Assembly: GCF_000168975.1 (NCBI RefSeq)
Contig: NZ_AAUW01000024.1
Coordinates: 57,741 to 121,740, forward strand
Source: Roseibium aggregatum IAM 12614
Lineage (GTDB): Bacteria; Pseudomonadota; Alphaproteobacteria; Rhizobiales; Stappiaceae
DNA: 64,000 nucleotides
Direction of reading: 5' to 3'
The notes under the pieces are model-generated. The model was given only the letters and a program-made list of their open reading frames with translations. It ran no database searches and was not told the DNA's origin. Shown here one piece after another: positions 44,785 to 52,203 of the stretch. Both the position numbers and the translations under genes were made by a program. Numbering within the stretch: the first letter of the stretch is position 1; the number at the start of each line of letters is the position of its first letter.

Positions 44785-45189
44785 TTGAGAAACATTCTTT
44801 TGGCTCTTTGCGTTCTTGTTCCAACCAATGTCCAGGCCGACGGGTTGGGCTTCATGACACCCTCGAAAAATATTTTCTGTAACGGAGGAGTAACTGGCGG
44901 CGGTCATTTGTACTGCACGATTATCAATCGCAGCGGCCCCACACCTCTTCCGAAGCCCGCTTCATGCAATGGATACTGGGGACACGAGTTCTACATAGAG
45001 GCATTCGGCCGAGTGAAAATGATTTGTAGCCAACGACCTGAAACCGTGGACTACACAGACATCGCTCACTACGGAGTGTCAGGGGAATTCGGAAGTGTGA
45101 ACTGCCGCTCGGAAAAAACCGGGTTCACATGTACCAATGCTGACGGCCACGGGTTCTTTTTGTCCCGCCGTAAACAACTCGTATTTTGA
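44785..45189 (+). CDS. Exported DUF6636-like protein
   Basis: 134 residues from a TTG start at 44785 with GAGGAG at ideal distance. Signal peptide LLALCVLVPTNVQA. The mature part follows the DUF6636 pattern: FMTPSKNIFCNGG, YCTI, PLPKPASCNGYWGHEF, then CRSEKTGFTC and GHGFFLSRRKQLVF. Several conserved Cys suggest disulphides. Function of the domain is unknown. Third gene of the secreted cluster, 12 bp after the second. Confidence 0.75.
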   Translation: MRNILLALCVLVPTNVQADGLGFMTPSKNIFCNGGVTGGGHLYCTIINRSGPTPLPKPASCNGYWGHEFYIEAFGRVKMICSQRPETVDYTDIAHYGVSGEFGSVNCRSEKTGFTCTNADGHGFFLSRRKQLVF

Positions 45190-45220
45190 TTGCAAAATAT
45201 TATTTGGGGATTTGAATACG

Positions 45221-45781
45221 ATGAAAACCTTGTACGCCGCCTCCGTGATGGTTGCGACATCTATTCTAGCTAGCAGTGCCCAAGCCGGGCAAGTTGAAAC
45301 GGCATGGGACTTGTTCACTCAAAAATGTCAGCAGTTTCTCGATAATCCTGCTGAGTTTTTAGATCGATCGAACAGAAATATTCCAAGTTGGGAATGGATT
45401 ATCCGCGAGGAAGTAAACACCGGTTTCTTTGAGTATTTCTCCGTTTCTCCTGGAGGGAAAAAGCAATTTACGGCGATAAGGCATGCAGGCGTAGAGAATG
45501 ATTTTCTACACTGCTCACTCTCTGTAGTTTCAGAAAGATCGGAGTTATCCGAGACGATTTCGCGACATCTTTCAACTCTTCCCGATGTTCAGCAAGTTGG
45601 CGGTGTTATCGATTTTCCGAATGAAACAGGAATGTCAAACGATCTGAAACGATATTATTCAACAGCGAACCGGACTTCTCTCGCGGGTGTTTTTGATAGT
45701 CAAAATGTATCCACCCAGGTTCGTGTCGATGATGTTGGCAGTTTCTATTTTGAGGTTCATGCTGTTCGTCCTGCCGAATGA
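45221..45781 (+). CDS. Exported protein of unknown function, fourth of cluster
   Basis: 186 residues from the ATG at 45221; a longer reading overlaps the previous gene and hides the signal peptide. Signal YAASVMVATSILASSAQA. The opening WDLFTQKCQQFLDNP resembles the second gene of the cluster. No family recognised. TGGGGA upstream is a weak ribosome site. It ends the cluster. Confidence 0.7.
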   Translation: MKTLYAASVMVATSILASSAQAGQVETAWDLFTQKCQQFLDNPAEFLDRSNRNIPSWEWIIREEVNTGFFEYFSVSPGGKKQFTAIRHAGVENDFLHCSLSVVSERSELSETISRHLSTLPDVQQVGGVIDFPNETGMSNDLKRYYSTANRTSLAGVFDSQNVSTQVRVDDVGSFYFEVHAVRPAE

Positions 45782-46150
45782 GGTAGAGGGCGTGGTTGAT
45801 TTGAAGTGTTGGTAACTTCAGTCTTCTCGCACTGATCCTCATGGACAACCTATTGAAAGCCTACATCTAGATCACCTTTTTCGAATTGTATCACTGCTGC
45901 ATAGCCGGAGCTGACATTCATTCCGACCACAGCGAATAACCGCTCCCCGCCCACTAAAGACCTTTGCTCGCCGTACAACGAACGCTCGCTTCGTGGTACG
46001 CGCGAGACCGCATGTTTGGGCCCGACATTCATAGCCGCAGGTCGTCGCCACGGTAGAAAACAACAAAAACGCGTTTGGAACACGAATATTGCGTAACGCC
46101 TTAAAACACGCTAACCGTGTCCATACACACTAAATTTGCGTGAGGCGGAC
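45782..46150. other. Gene-free region, 369 bp
   Basis: No gene. About 45900-46045 carries GCTGACATTCATTCCGACC, GAACGCTCGCTTCGTGG and CCCGACATTCATAGCC, related to sequences in the 37.9-38.2, 40.9 and 42.5 kb gaps. TTACGC repeats and AT-rich DNA precede the XRE gene. Confidence 0.45.
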
Positions 46151-47092
46151 ATGAAAATCAAAGAGCTGCGTGAGAAGATGAACTGGAGCCAAGGCGAGTT
46201 GGCGAAACTGCTCAGCAGGACACAACAGACTGTGTCCAGGTGGGAGAGCGGAGCGACAGAGCCCGGCATCGAGGCCCTGCGCGACATGGCAATGATTTTC
46301 GGTTGCAGCGTTGACGACATTCTCGGGCTTGAAGGGATAAGCCCGAGCAACAAGCTCACCGTTTCAATTTCACATGCAGACGCGCTGGCCGAAGAGTTCG
46401 ACGGCTGTTGGGGGAACCTGGGTCTCAAAATGAGGGACCGGAAACATATCAAATGGTATCCGATTTCTGCCTCGCAGCGCGACGAGATCAGAGACGCCCT
46501 GAACGGCGAAATCCTTCAGACGCAAGTGAAGTGGTTCACTGTCACAACGCTCAACAATCGCGCCCTGATCGTGAACCCTAAAGCTATGCGCCGGATCTGG
46601 CTGCTTGCAGAAGAACACGACGAACCAGAGAACAGAGATTTTGTGGACGTCGGCGACGCGATCACGGGATGGCCTCTCGAACTGTACCGCGGCCTTAGTG
46701 AATGGGCTTCATGCGACGACGAAAAAGCCTGGCAGAAAGGCACCTCCAAGAAGTACCGCTCTGCCATTGCCGCCTTTGTCTCTGAAAAAAATCTGGACCA
46801 AGAGAGTGCGCTAGACCTTGTCCATAGCGCCCACATCTACGACATCGGCGGCCACGAAACCTCCTATTGGGTGGACGAGCAAAATGCCTACGATGCGATA
46901 AACGCAATTGACGCGGGCGAGGGAGAGCCCCCGGCCGCATTTGAATTATCCCATCAATTCGGTGAGTTTGAATCGTTCTTCCCGGCCGCGAATATCGCAC
47001 TGATTGACTTGCCATTGCTCGACATCATCGATGTGCACAAGAGCATGTTGGAAGAGTACGAAAACGAAGCGCAACAACTGGAAAATCGCTAG
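46151..47092 (+). CDS. XRE-family regulator with long C-terminal domain of unknown type
   Basis: 313 residues from the ATG at 46151 (GAGGCGG upstream; a TTG five codons earlier is less likely). Residues 1-60 are a classical Cro/C1-type HTH (KELREKMNWSQGELAKLLSR, then TVSRWESGATEPG). The remaining 250 residues are acidic and not recognised; they include WYPISASQRDEIRDAL, TGWPLELYRGLSEWA and a Trp- and Tyr-rich HETSYWVDEQNAYDAINAID. A ligand- or protein-binding sensor is plausible. It ends 7 bp from the convergent GIY-YIG gene. Confidence 0.82.
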   Translation: MKIKELREKMNWSQGELAKLLSRTQQTVSRWESGATEPGIEALRDMAMIFGCSVDDILGLEGISPSNKLTVSISHADALAEEFDGCWGNLGLKMRDRKHIKWYPISASQRDEIRDALNGEILQTQVKWFTVTTLNNRALIVNPKAMRRIWLLAEEHDEPENRDFVDVGDAITGWPLELYRGLSEWASCDDEKAWQKGTSKKYRSAIAAFVSEKNLDQESALDLVHSAHIYDIGGHETSYWVDEQNAYDAINAIDAGEGEPPAAFELSHQFGEFESFFPAANIALIDLPLLDIIDVHKSMLEEYENEAQQLENR

Positions 47093-47099
47093 AAAGCAA

Positions 47100-47867
47100 T
47101 CAGCATTTCCAGAACCGAACTGGATTCTGGATGTGCTTCAGCTCCGATTGTACCACGCGTTTTCCATTTTGCCCCACGTATAGTTCCCAGACTTCGGTGG
47201 GAGCTTCCGTGCCGACGAAGCCAACGCGGTGGGCCTCTGACCCGTCGGCATACGGGATGTCCGGGAAATTCTCCGGGGTGGCCGGCATCCAGCGTTCCGG
47301 ACGAAATGCCCCAACCACGACGCCACGCACAACGGCGAGAACATATTCGGCCGCTTCAGCACGTTGCCGAGAAATGCGCCAACAGTAGCGAACGAGATTG
47401 TAAATCGCCTTTCGATTACTGCGATTTTCAAGCTTGTTTATGTTGATGAGTATCAAACTGTGCTCCGGGTCAACCGGTAGTTCTGGAAGGTCATATTTGG
47501 TGATCAGCTCCAGGTGGTTCATTGGCCCCCGGTCGCTGCTGGCGTGCCCACCCTGAACGTTTGTAAGGCCCGGATATGCATCGATGAGTGCTGCTTCAAC
47601 CTCGAAAACGGCATCATTCGGGATTTCATGGCGGTGGATCACGTGGATCACATCAAGGCCAGCATTTTGGATGGCGCGAATTCGATCGAGTTTAGCGCCA
47701 AGTGTCTCATTACTCTCTGAGGACATTCCCGGCCGGCCGGCCGCATGATCGAAAACGCGATTGTTTCGTCCCTTGCCAACATAAAACGTCTCGCCATTCC
47801 TTGGATCGATCAATCGATAGACATAGTTCCCGAGCTTTTCGCAAACTTCTTCCGTAAACCGCATCAT
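47100..47867 (-). CDS. LEM-3-like GIY-YIG nuclease domain protein
   Basis: 255 residues; the start is one of two adjacent ATGs at 47867 and 47864, with GGAG upstream. Residues 12-100 are a GIY-YIG domain: NYVYRLIDPRNGETFYVGKG has the Y-V-Y and Y-V-G motifs, followed by RNNRVFDHAAG and a late Glu (FEVEAALI) that would bind metal. The C-terminal 150 residues (WRISRQRAEAAEYVLAVVRG, then VVGAFRPERWMPAT) look PUA- or EVE-like but are not certain. Its DNA or RNA substrate is unknown. It lies downstream of the plasmid replication gene. Confidence 0.78.
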   Translation of the reverse strand: MMRFTEEVCEKLGNYVYRLIDPRNGETFYVGKGRNNRVFDHAAGRPGMSSESNETLGAKLDRIRAIQNAGLDVIHVIHRHEIPNDAVFEVEAALIDAYPGLTNVQGGHASSDRGPMNHLELITKYDLPELPVDPEHSLILININKLENRSNRKAIYNLVRYCWRISRQRAEAAEYVLAVVRGVVVGAFRPERWMPATPENFPDIPYADGSEAHRVGFVGTEAPTEVWELYVGQNGKRVVQSELKHIQNPVRFWKC

Positions 47868-47891
47868 CTGTCTCCATCATCAAGCAGCCTG

Positions 47892-48335
47892 TCAACGCAA
47901 CTCGTTGAGCTTGTTCTGCAGGCGGGCACCGTCCGGCGTCGCGAGCAAATTGAACACGTCCTTGTTTGCCTCTTTCGGGTTCAGCACAAGCCAGTTGTCA
48001 CCGGTCACTCGGGTTGTGCCGCCCTCGGCCTGGAACGTGAGTTCAAGGAACGAAACCGGCGCCCCCTTGGTCCGGTCCTTCAGCGGGTTATTGTCGTTGA
48101 CGTTGGCCGGGAGCGTCTTGTTGAACAGCACCTTGCTGTCCGTTTCACGGGCAACCTTGAAGCCAAGGGTCGGCCGCGTGAAAATGGCCTTTGAGGCGGC
48201 TTTGGCGGACGCCAAGTTCTTGGATGTTACGACGGTGGGCTTGTTTGCCTGGGAGAAGGCGGTGGTACCGCCATCGGTGGTCTGACATGCCGCCAGGAAG
48301 GCAGCCGCGCATGATGCGATCAGGAATTTTCTCAT
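47892..48335 (-). CDS. Small lipoprotein of unknown function
   Basis: 147 residues. The signal FLIASCAAAFLAAC ends in a lipobox (LAAC, lipidated Cys17), so it is a membrane lipoprotein. The mature part (FTRPTLGFKVARETDSKVLF, then WLVLNPKEANKDVFNLL) has no known domain. It lies 132 bp downstream of repC on the same strand. Conjugative plasmids often carry small surface-exclusion lipoproteins; that role is only a guess here. Confidence 0.72.
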   Translation of the reverse strand: MRKFLIASCAAAFLAACQTTDGGTTAFSQANKPTVVTSKNLASAKAASKAIFTRPTLGFKVARETDSKVLFNKTLPANVNDNNPLKDRTKGAPVSFLELTFQAEGGTTRVTGDNWLVLNPKEANKDVFNLLATPDGARLQNKLNELR

Positions 48336-48467
48336 AAGTTTGCGGTCCTCGTGTTGGGGAGCTGGATTTCAATTGTTCCGTCGCCGGAACGTGGGGGCGA
48401 GCCCCCTTCCCTTGCAATTTGTCTGGCGGAACGCCAGTCCGCCGCGCACCGGATATCAGCCTGACCA

Positions 48468-49820
48468 TCAGGTCAGTCCGCTTTCCGGCTGGGGCTGTTT
48501 CAAGAGCCCGAAGACGGATTTGTGAAGGTAGAGCTTGCCTTGGCGGGCACGTGTCAGCATTCCGGACACGAACCCGCCTGGATTGGCGACGGGGTTGTTC
48601 GGGTCGGAGAGGCGGCGTTCGGTGACGACGATGCAAACGGACGCGGCGGCCGGACCTGTTTCGCGGCGCAAGCTTGTCCAGAGCGCCGGACTAAGACCCA
48701 GATAGCCGGCCGCTTTCGCGGCGGCCCTGTCCAGGGCCGTCCAGTTTGCCTCCCTCTCTCCGGCCTCTAGTTGGATCATGTCCTGCATGAGCGGGCTGGC
48801 AACATTCATCACCTGATCGAGCCGGATGTGTTCGATCCCGGTGCTGGTAATACCGGCCTTCGGCCTCGCCTTCGCACCAGTGGGCATATTTTCGCGGTGC
48901 GTCTGCCCCCTACTCCCTTCTTCCATGCCGCCCGCGTTAGCGGGCTCCGTTTGCAGGATAACTTCATCGCCGTCCGGCGATGTCCGTTCGCCACTACAAG
49001 TCCCTACGGGATTTTGCCTTGTATCTTCCGTATATTGGTGCCGGAAATCCTGTTCCGCCTGGGCGGAAATTTCTTGATCGAGAACCGAGGTCAAAGCTTG
49101 TTTCAGGCGCGCAATCTCGTCCTCCAGTTCCAACCGGAGTGAACACACGGCAATCGTCGGCCAGGCCTTCTTGCTGAAGCTCCGCCCGGGGATCCTGCCA
49201 AGGAGGATTTCGGCCGATCTGATGAGATCGGCGCTGCAGTCATGCGCATGAGCCTGTTGCGCCAGATAGCTCAACACACGGCGCAAGGATCTGATGCGGC
49301 CGATTTCGGAAGTGCGCAGTTTGAGGTCATAATCTTCCGCCTCGCCCATCTTTTCGATGTCCGCAAACCGTTCGATGAGCGGCGTGAGCACGATGCCGTA
49401 AGCGTCCACGAGTTTCCCGGTCTCGTCGCGCTTGGCATATCGCCGACGGTTTCCAGAATCGTTCCAGAAGATCAGGCCTTTCCGGGCAAGACTGGCCTCG
49501 TAATTTCGGATCGTCCGCTCCTCAACACCGAAGTAAGCGGCAAGGGTCTTGACCTGGGAGAAGGCAACCGGTGCTCTCCCCTGCTCCCAGTCCTCGGCCT
49601 GCGTCATGCAAATTTGGTGCTCAAGGTACGCAAAAACGGCCGGCTTTAGATCGAGCGCACAACGCGCCCGTTTGAGAGCCTTGACCACGTCGATTTTGGT
49701 CTTGCCTTTTGGCAGACCGATTGAGGGAATGAGTATTCCGGATGAAAACGCGGGGCGATGTTTTGCAGCTTCTGCCGCGTCGATCCAGTCCGGATGCGTA
49801 GGGTATTCCAAATTGCTCAA
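48468..49820 (-). CDS. repC: RepC-type plasmid replication initiator, without RepA/RepB
   Basis: 450 residues from a TTG at 49820 (GGAG eight bases upstream, in-frame stop just before). The N-terminal winged-helix region matches RepC: CALDLKPAVFAYLEHQICM, FSQVKTLAAYFGVEERTIRN, YEASLARKGLIFWNDSGNRR. The C-terminal domain ends SVFGLLKQ, typical of the family. RepC initiates replication at an origin usually inside its own AT-rich gene. In repABC plasmids repA and repB lie directly upstream; here the upstream 537 bp hold no gene, so this is a solo repC replicon. A likely antisense RNA lies in the leader. Confidence 0.9.
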   Translation of the reverse strand: MSNLEYPTHPDWIDAAEAAKHRPAFSSGILIPSIGLPKGKTKIDVVKALKRARCALDLKPAVFAYLEHQICMTQAEDWEQGRAPVAFSQVKTLAAYFGVEERTIRNYEASLARKGLIFWNDSGNRRRYAKRDETGKLVDAYGIVLTPLIERFADIEKMGEAEDYDLKLRTSEIGRIRSLRRVLSYLAQQAHAHDCSADLIRSAEILLGRIPGRSFSKKAWPTIAVCSLRLELEDEIARLKQALTSVLDQEISAQAEQDFRHQYTEDTRQNPVGTCSGERTSPDGDEVILQTEPANAGGMEEGSRGQTHRENMPTGAKARPKAGITSTGIEHIRLDQVMNVASPLMQDMIQLEAGEREANWTALDRAAAKAAGYLGLSPALWTSLRRETGPAAASVCIVVTERRLSDPNNPVANPGGFVSGMLTRARQGKLYLHKSVFGLLKQPQPESGLT

Positions 49821-49892
49821 GTCCAGCTCCGCCCCCTACCCTACGGTTGTGGATAGACAATAGAAGTCCGCCCGCAAAAATTGCGGCCAAGC

Positions 49893-49921
49893 TTGTTAAA
49901 TTGTCCGGGGAGAGCTACAAA
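49893..49921 (+). promoter_or_regulatory. Candidate promoter for the repC antisense RNA
   Basis: TTGTTA at 49893-49898, a 17-base spacer, and TACAAA at 49916-49921. Transcription would start near 49928 and read opposite to repC, through the hairpins at 49956-50011. Confidence 0.45.
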
Positions 49922-49927
49922 ACCAGC

Positions 49928-50017
49928 GTTCTAGACATACCTCGGTAATGCTCTCCCCCTGGATCCGACTTGTCGGGTCTGGGGGTTTCCATTTCAGCCC
50001 CCTGAACGGGGTCTTTT
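49928..50017 (+). ncRNA. Predicted counter-transcribed RNA controlling repC
   Basis: On the plus strand a stem of 13-14 continuous pairs forms between 49956-49968 and 49973-49985 (CCCCTGGATCCGA with TCGGGTCTGGGG) closing a tiny loop. Three or four of its pairs are G-U, which would be A-C mismatches in the opposite strand, so the structure favours a plus-strand RNA. A second hairpin, CCCC-TGAAC-GGGG (49999-50011), is followed by TCTTTT, a small intrinsic terminator. RepABC-type plasmids use such an RNA against the repC leader. Ends are approximate. Confidence 0.5.
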
Positions 50018-50301
50018 GTGTCCTATTTCCATTCAAAGTCACCAGATTGACTCGCTGAATTGCAGCGAATCAGCTCAGCAACCTTGCGTTCATTTGACTG
50101 GCAATAGTGAGAGCAACTTTCAATTTTGTTTGAGAACGGCGGAGCTTTTTTCGCAACTTTTCTGTGAAGTAATCTTAAATTTTACTAGCTACTATTAACT
50201 TACGATAACCCGTATACGACCCAACAAATTTTACTTATTTACCGTTCGTAATATATTTCTATTAGTGGTCACCATTTCAGCAAAAATCAATCAACAAATA
50301 C
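50018..50301. other. AT-rich gene-free region between repC leader and M48 gene
   Basis: No gene. The DNA at 50150-50300 is strongly AT-rich. It should contain the minus-strand repC promoter and leader; no convincing hexamers were identified for it. Confidence 0.4.
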
Positions 50302-50330
50302 TTGTTAGCAGTTGCAATCATTGATAGAAT
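50302..50330 (+). promoter_or_regulatory. Promoter for the M48 protease gene
   Basis: TTGTTA at 50302-50307, a 17-base spacer and TAGAAT at 50325-50330 (five of six matches to the -10 consensus). Initiation near 50337 would give a short leader with AAGGAG before the ATG at 50358. Confidence 0.55.
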
Positions 50331-50357
50331 CTCTCTAGTCAAAAGGAGAGCCAAAAG

Positions 50358-51233
50358 ATGAGCCCCGTATTCAGGGTTGCAGTTATTGAGGTGACGCGTC
50401 TAATCGCCCTTGCAGCAGGGGCCGCATCAGCCTTTCTGCTCACCGCATTTTCAATTTCACTGCTCAATGTTCCCTACTCTCTCTTTTATGGCCCTTTGCC
50501 GATTGAGGAGTGGCTATTAACAGCTATTGCCGCGGCTATCGCTGTGGCGCCGGCCGTTTTCGTTGCCTACGTTCCGTCTTTCGCCGCCAGCGCCTTCGAC
50601 ATTCGTTTTTCGACACGCAGACTGTCTCAGCGCGAAAAAGAACTCGTCGCCAAGGTCGAAGCCGTTCTCGAAGACTGTGCAAAAAAGAGCGGGATCAAAC
50701 TGCCCCAGATCGTTTGGCGGGTTCAGGACATTGGGGAAATCAATGCCATGGCCTACGCGCATAACCGGGTGTGCTTCAGCAAGGGCATCCTGCACAAGTA
50801 CGGCGACACCCAGGCGGGCATCGAGCGCCTGGCCGGTGTTGCGGCCCATGAGATCGGGCACCTGCGAAATTGGGATACCAGGATCAACATGCTCCTGCAT
50901 TACATGACCTTGCCGGTGAATTTCGGAATTGGCCTCGCCAACACCACCATCAACCGAATTCCGTTCATTGGGCTGCTCTTTACTCTGGTAACGGTCGTCT
51001 TCAGGCTTCCATGCGACATCGCGCACTTCCTGAACGGGTCCACGTCACAGTTTCAGGAGTACCAGGCCGACAGGTTTGCGGGAAAGCTGATGAACGGCGT
51101 CGGAATATCGGAATTTCTGGAGGACATTTCGCACATGAGCGAACTGCCGGGCGACAAGTTCTCCGACTGGCTCATGCGCACCCATCCGCCGACCGAGCTC
51201 CGACACGACGAACTGACGCGCGAAGCCCGGTAA
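50358..51233 (+). CDS. M48-family zinc metalloprotease, membrane bound
   Basis: 291 residues. Two hydrophobic segments lie in the first 90 residues (ALAAGAASAFLLTAFSISLL and LTAIAAAIAVAPAVFVAYV), then a peptidase domain with the zinc motif HEIGH near 170 and the third ligand region FQEYQADRFAGKL. FSKGILHKYG and the HPPTELRHDEL end are typical HtpX/M48 features. It degrades misfolded membrane proteins in relatives. It starts 537 bp from repC, divergently; a plasmid role is not evident. Confidence 0.9.
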   Translation: MSPVFRVAVIEVTRLIALAAGAASAFLLTAFSISLLNVPYSLFYGPLPIEEWLLTAIAAAIAVAPAVFVAYVPSFAASAFDIRFSTRRLSQREKELVAKVEAVLEDCAKKSGIKLPQIVWRVQDIGEINAMAYAHNRVCFSKGILHKYGDTQAGIERLAGVAAHEIGHLRNWDTRINMLLHYMTLPVNFGIGLANTTINRIPFIGLLFTLVTVVFRLPCDIAHFLNGSTSQFQEYQADRFAGKLMNGVGISEFLEDISHMSELPGDKFSDWLMRTHPPTELRHDELTREAR

Positions 51234-51320
51234 CTGCTCCCCCCACATTCTGGATCTTTCACAGCACGTTGACCTTCTCTCGCCGTGCCCCGTCCCCATT
51301 ACTGACTCAAAGCGAAAACA

Positions 51321-51872
51321 ATGAATATCACTGCCTTTCCGCGCCGCCCGAAACGCCCCAAGACCCCTGAAACGAAAACTTGGTGTGTGCCGGTAAACTT
51401 CGTCTTCGATGACGGCACCGAACTCTCCCTTCGCCTGGCTGAAAAGTCGGTCCAGTATTTGGAAAACCGCCTTTGGTCCGAAGACAATGAGAGGCAGTTC
51501 GTCATCTTCCAGACTGTCGAAGAGGTTGTTGCGCTCAATGCCCGACGCTTGACGCATTGGACACCCGATATGGAAGAACTCAGCATCGTTGAGTACGCGG
51601 AACGACGAGAAGAAGATGAGGACGAACCGGCGCCGGTCTCGGTTCACTGCGCCAACCTGGCCGGACCAATCCAACTTTGGTGTGTGGCGGAAAAGGAAGG
51701 CGGTGAAAGGGAGCCGGTTCGAACCGCAATGATCGATCTGGACGATGCAGACAGCCTAGGCCAGCCGTTCTTGAGGGTCACGGATTCCAGCTTGCAGCCG
51801 CATTATTTCCGGACAAGCAGCGTGCTCCTGTTTCGGGTGCCACAGTGGATCATTCCAGGCTTTTCCGACTGA
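51321..51872 (+). CDS. Hypothetical acidic cytoplasmic protein
   Basis: 183 residues, with no signal peptide or membrane segment. A basic N-terminus (FPRRPKRPKTP) precedes a beta-rich domain (TWCVPVNFVFDDGTELSLRL), an acidic linker (EYAERREEDEDEPAPV) and a second beta-rich segment. No family recognised. No clear ribosome site precedes the ATG. It follows the protease by 87 bp and may be co-transcribed. Confidence 0.55.
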   Translation: MNITAFPRRPKRPKTPETKTWCVPVNFVFDDGTELSLRLAEKSVQYLENRLWSEDNERQFVIFQTVEEVVALNARRLTHWTPDMEELSIVEYAERREEDEDEPAPVSVHCANLAGPIQLWCVAEKEGGEREPVRTAMIDLDDADSLGQPFLRVTDSSLQPHYFRTSSVLLFRVPQWIIPGFSD

Positions 51873-52203
51873 GCCGCCCGACGTCACACCTCCACGACGA
51901 ACTGCCAGATTTGAGCTTCATCTTCGTTCCTTCGTCACTACGACGAAACCCAAATCCTCCTTAAATCACAAACCCAAATCTGGGCCATAGGTGCTGACGC
52001 CGGACAAGGATACCATTCAGCTATTCAAGCCCGGCAGTAGCACGCCTAAGGCCGACATTGGATATGGTGCGCTGGAATACGTCAGAAGTTCATCAATCTG
52101 TGATTTAATAACATTACTTGAGGAGAGCCGCCGTGCGGGCAGCCTCCTCAGGCTGGCCTGACCGGACGAAAGGATGATTATCCGGAAGCCACAAGGAGCC
52201 ACC
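51873..52203. other. Gene-free region upstream of phoX, 331 bp
   Basis: No gene seen. It should hold the phoX promoter. A CTGTGATTTAATAACATT stretch at 52099-52116 only loosely resembles a Pho box and is not claimed. GAGGAG-rich DNA lies before the start. Confidence 0.4.

Noticed and set aside
52099..52116. Pho box upstream of phoX
   Set aside because: Only a loose match to the two 7-bp direct repeats; not enough to claim PhoB control.
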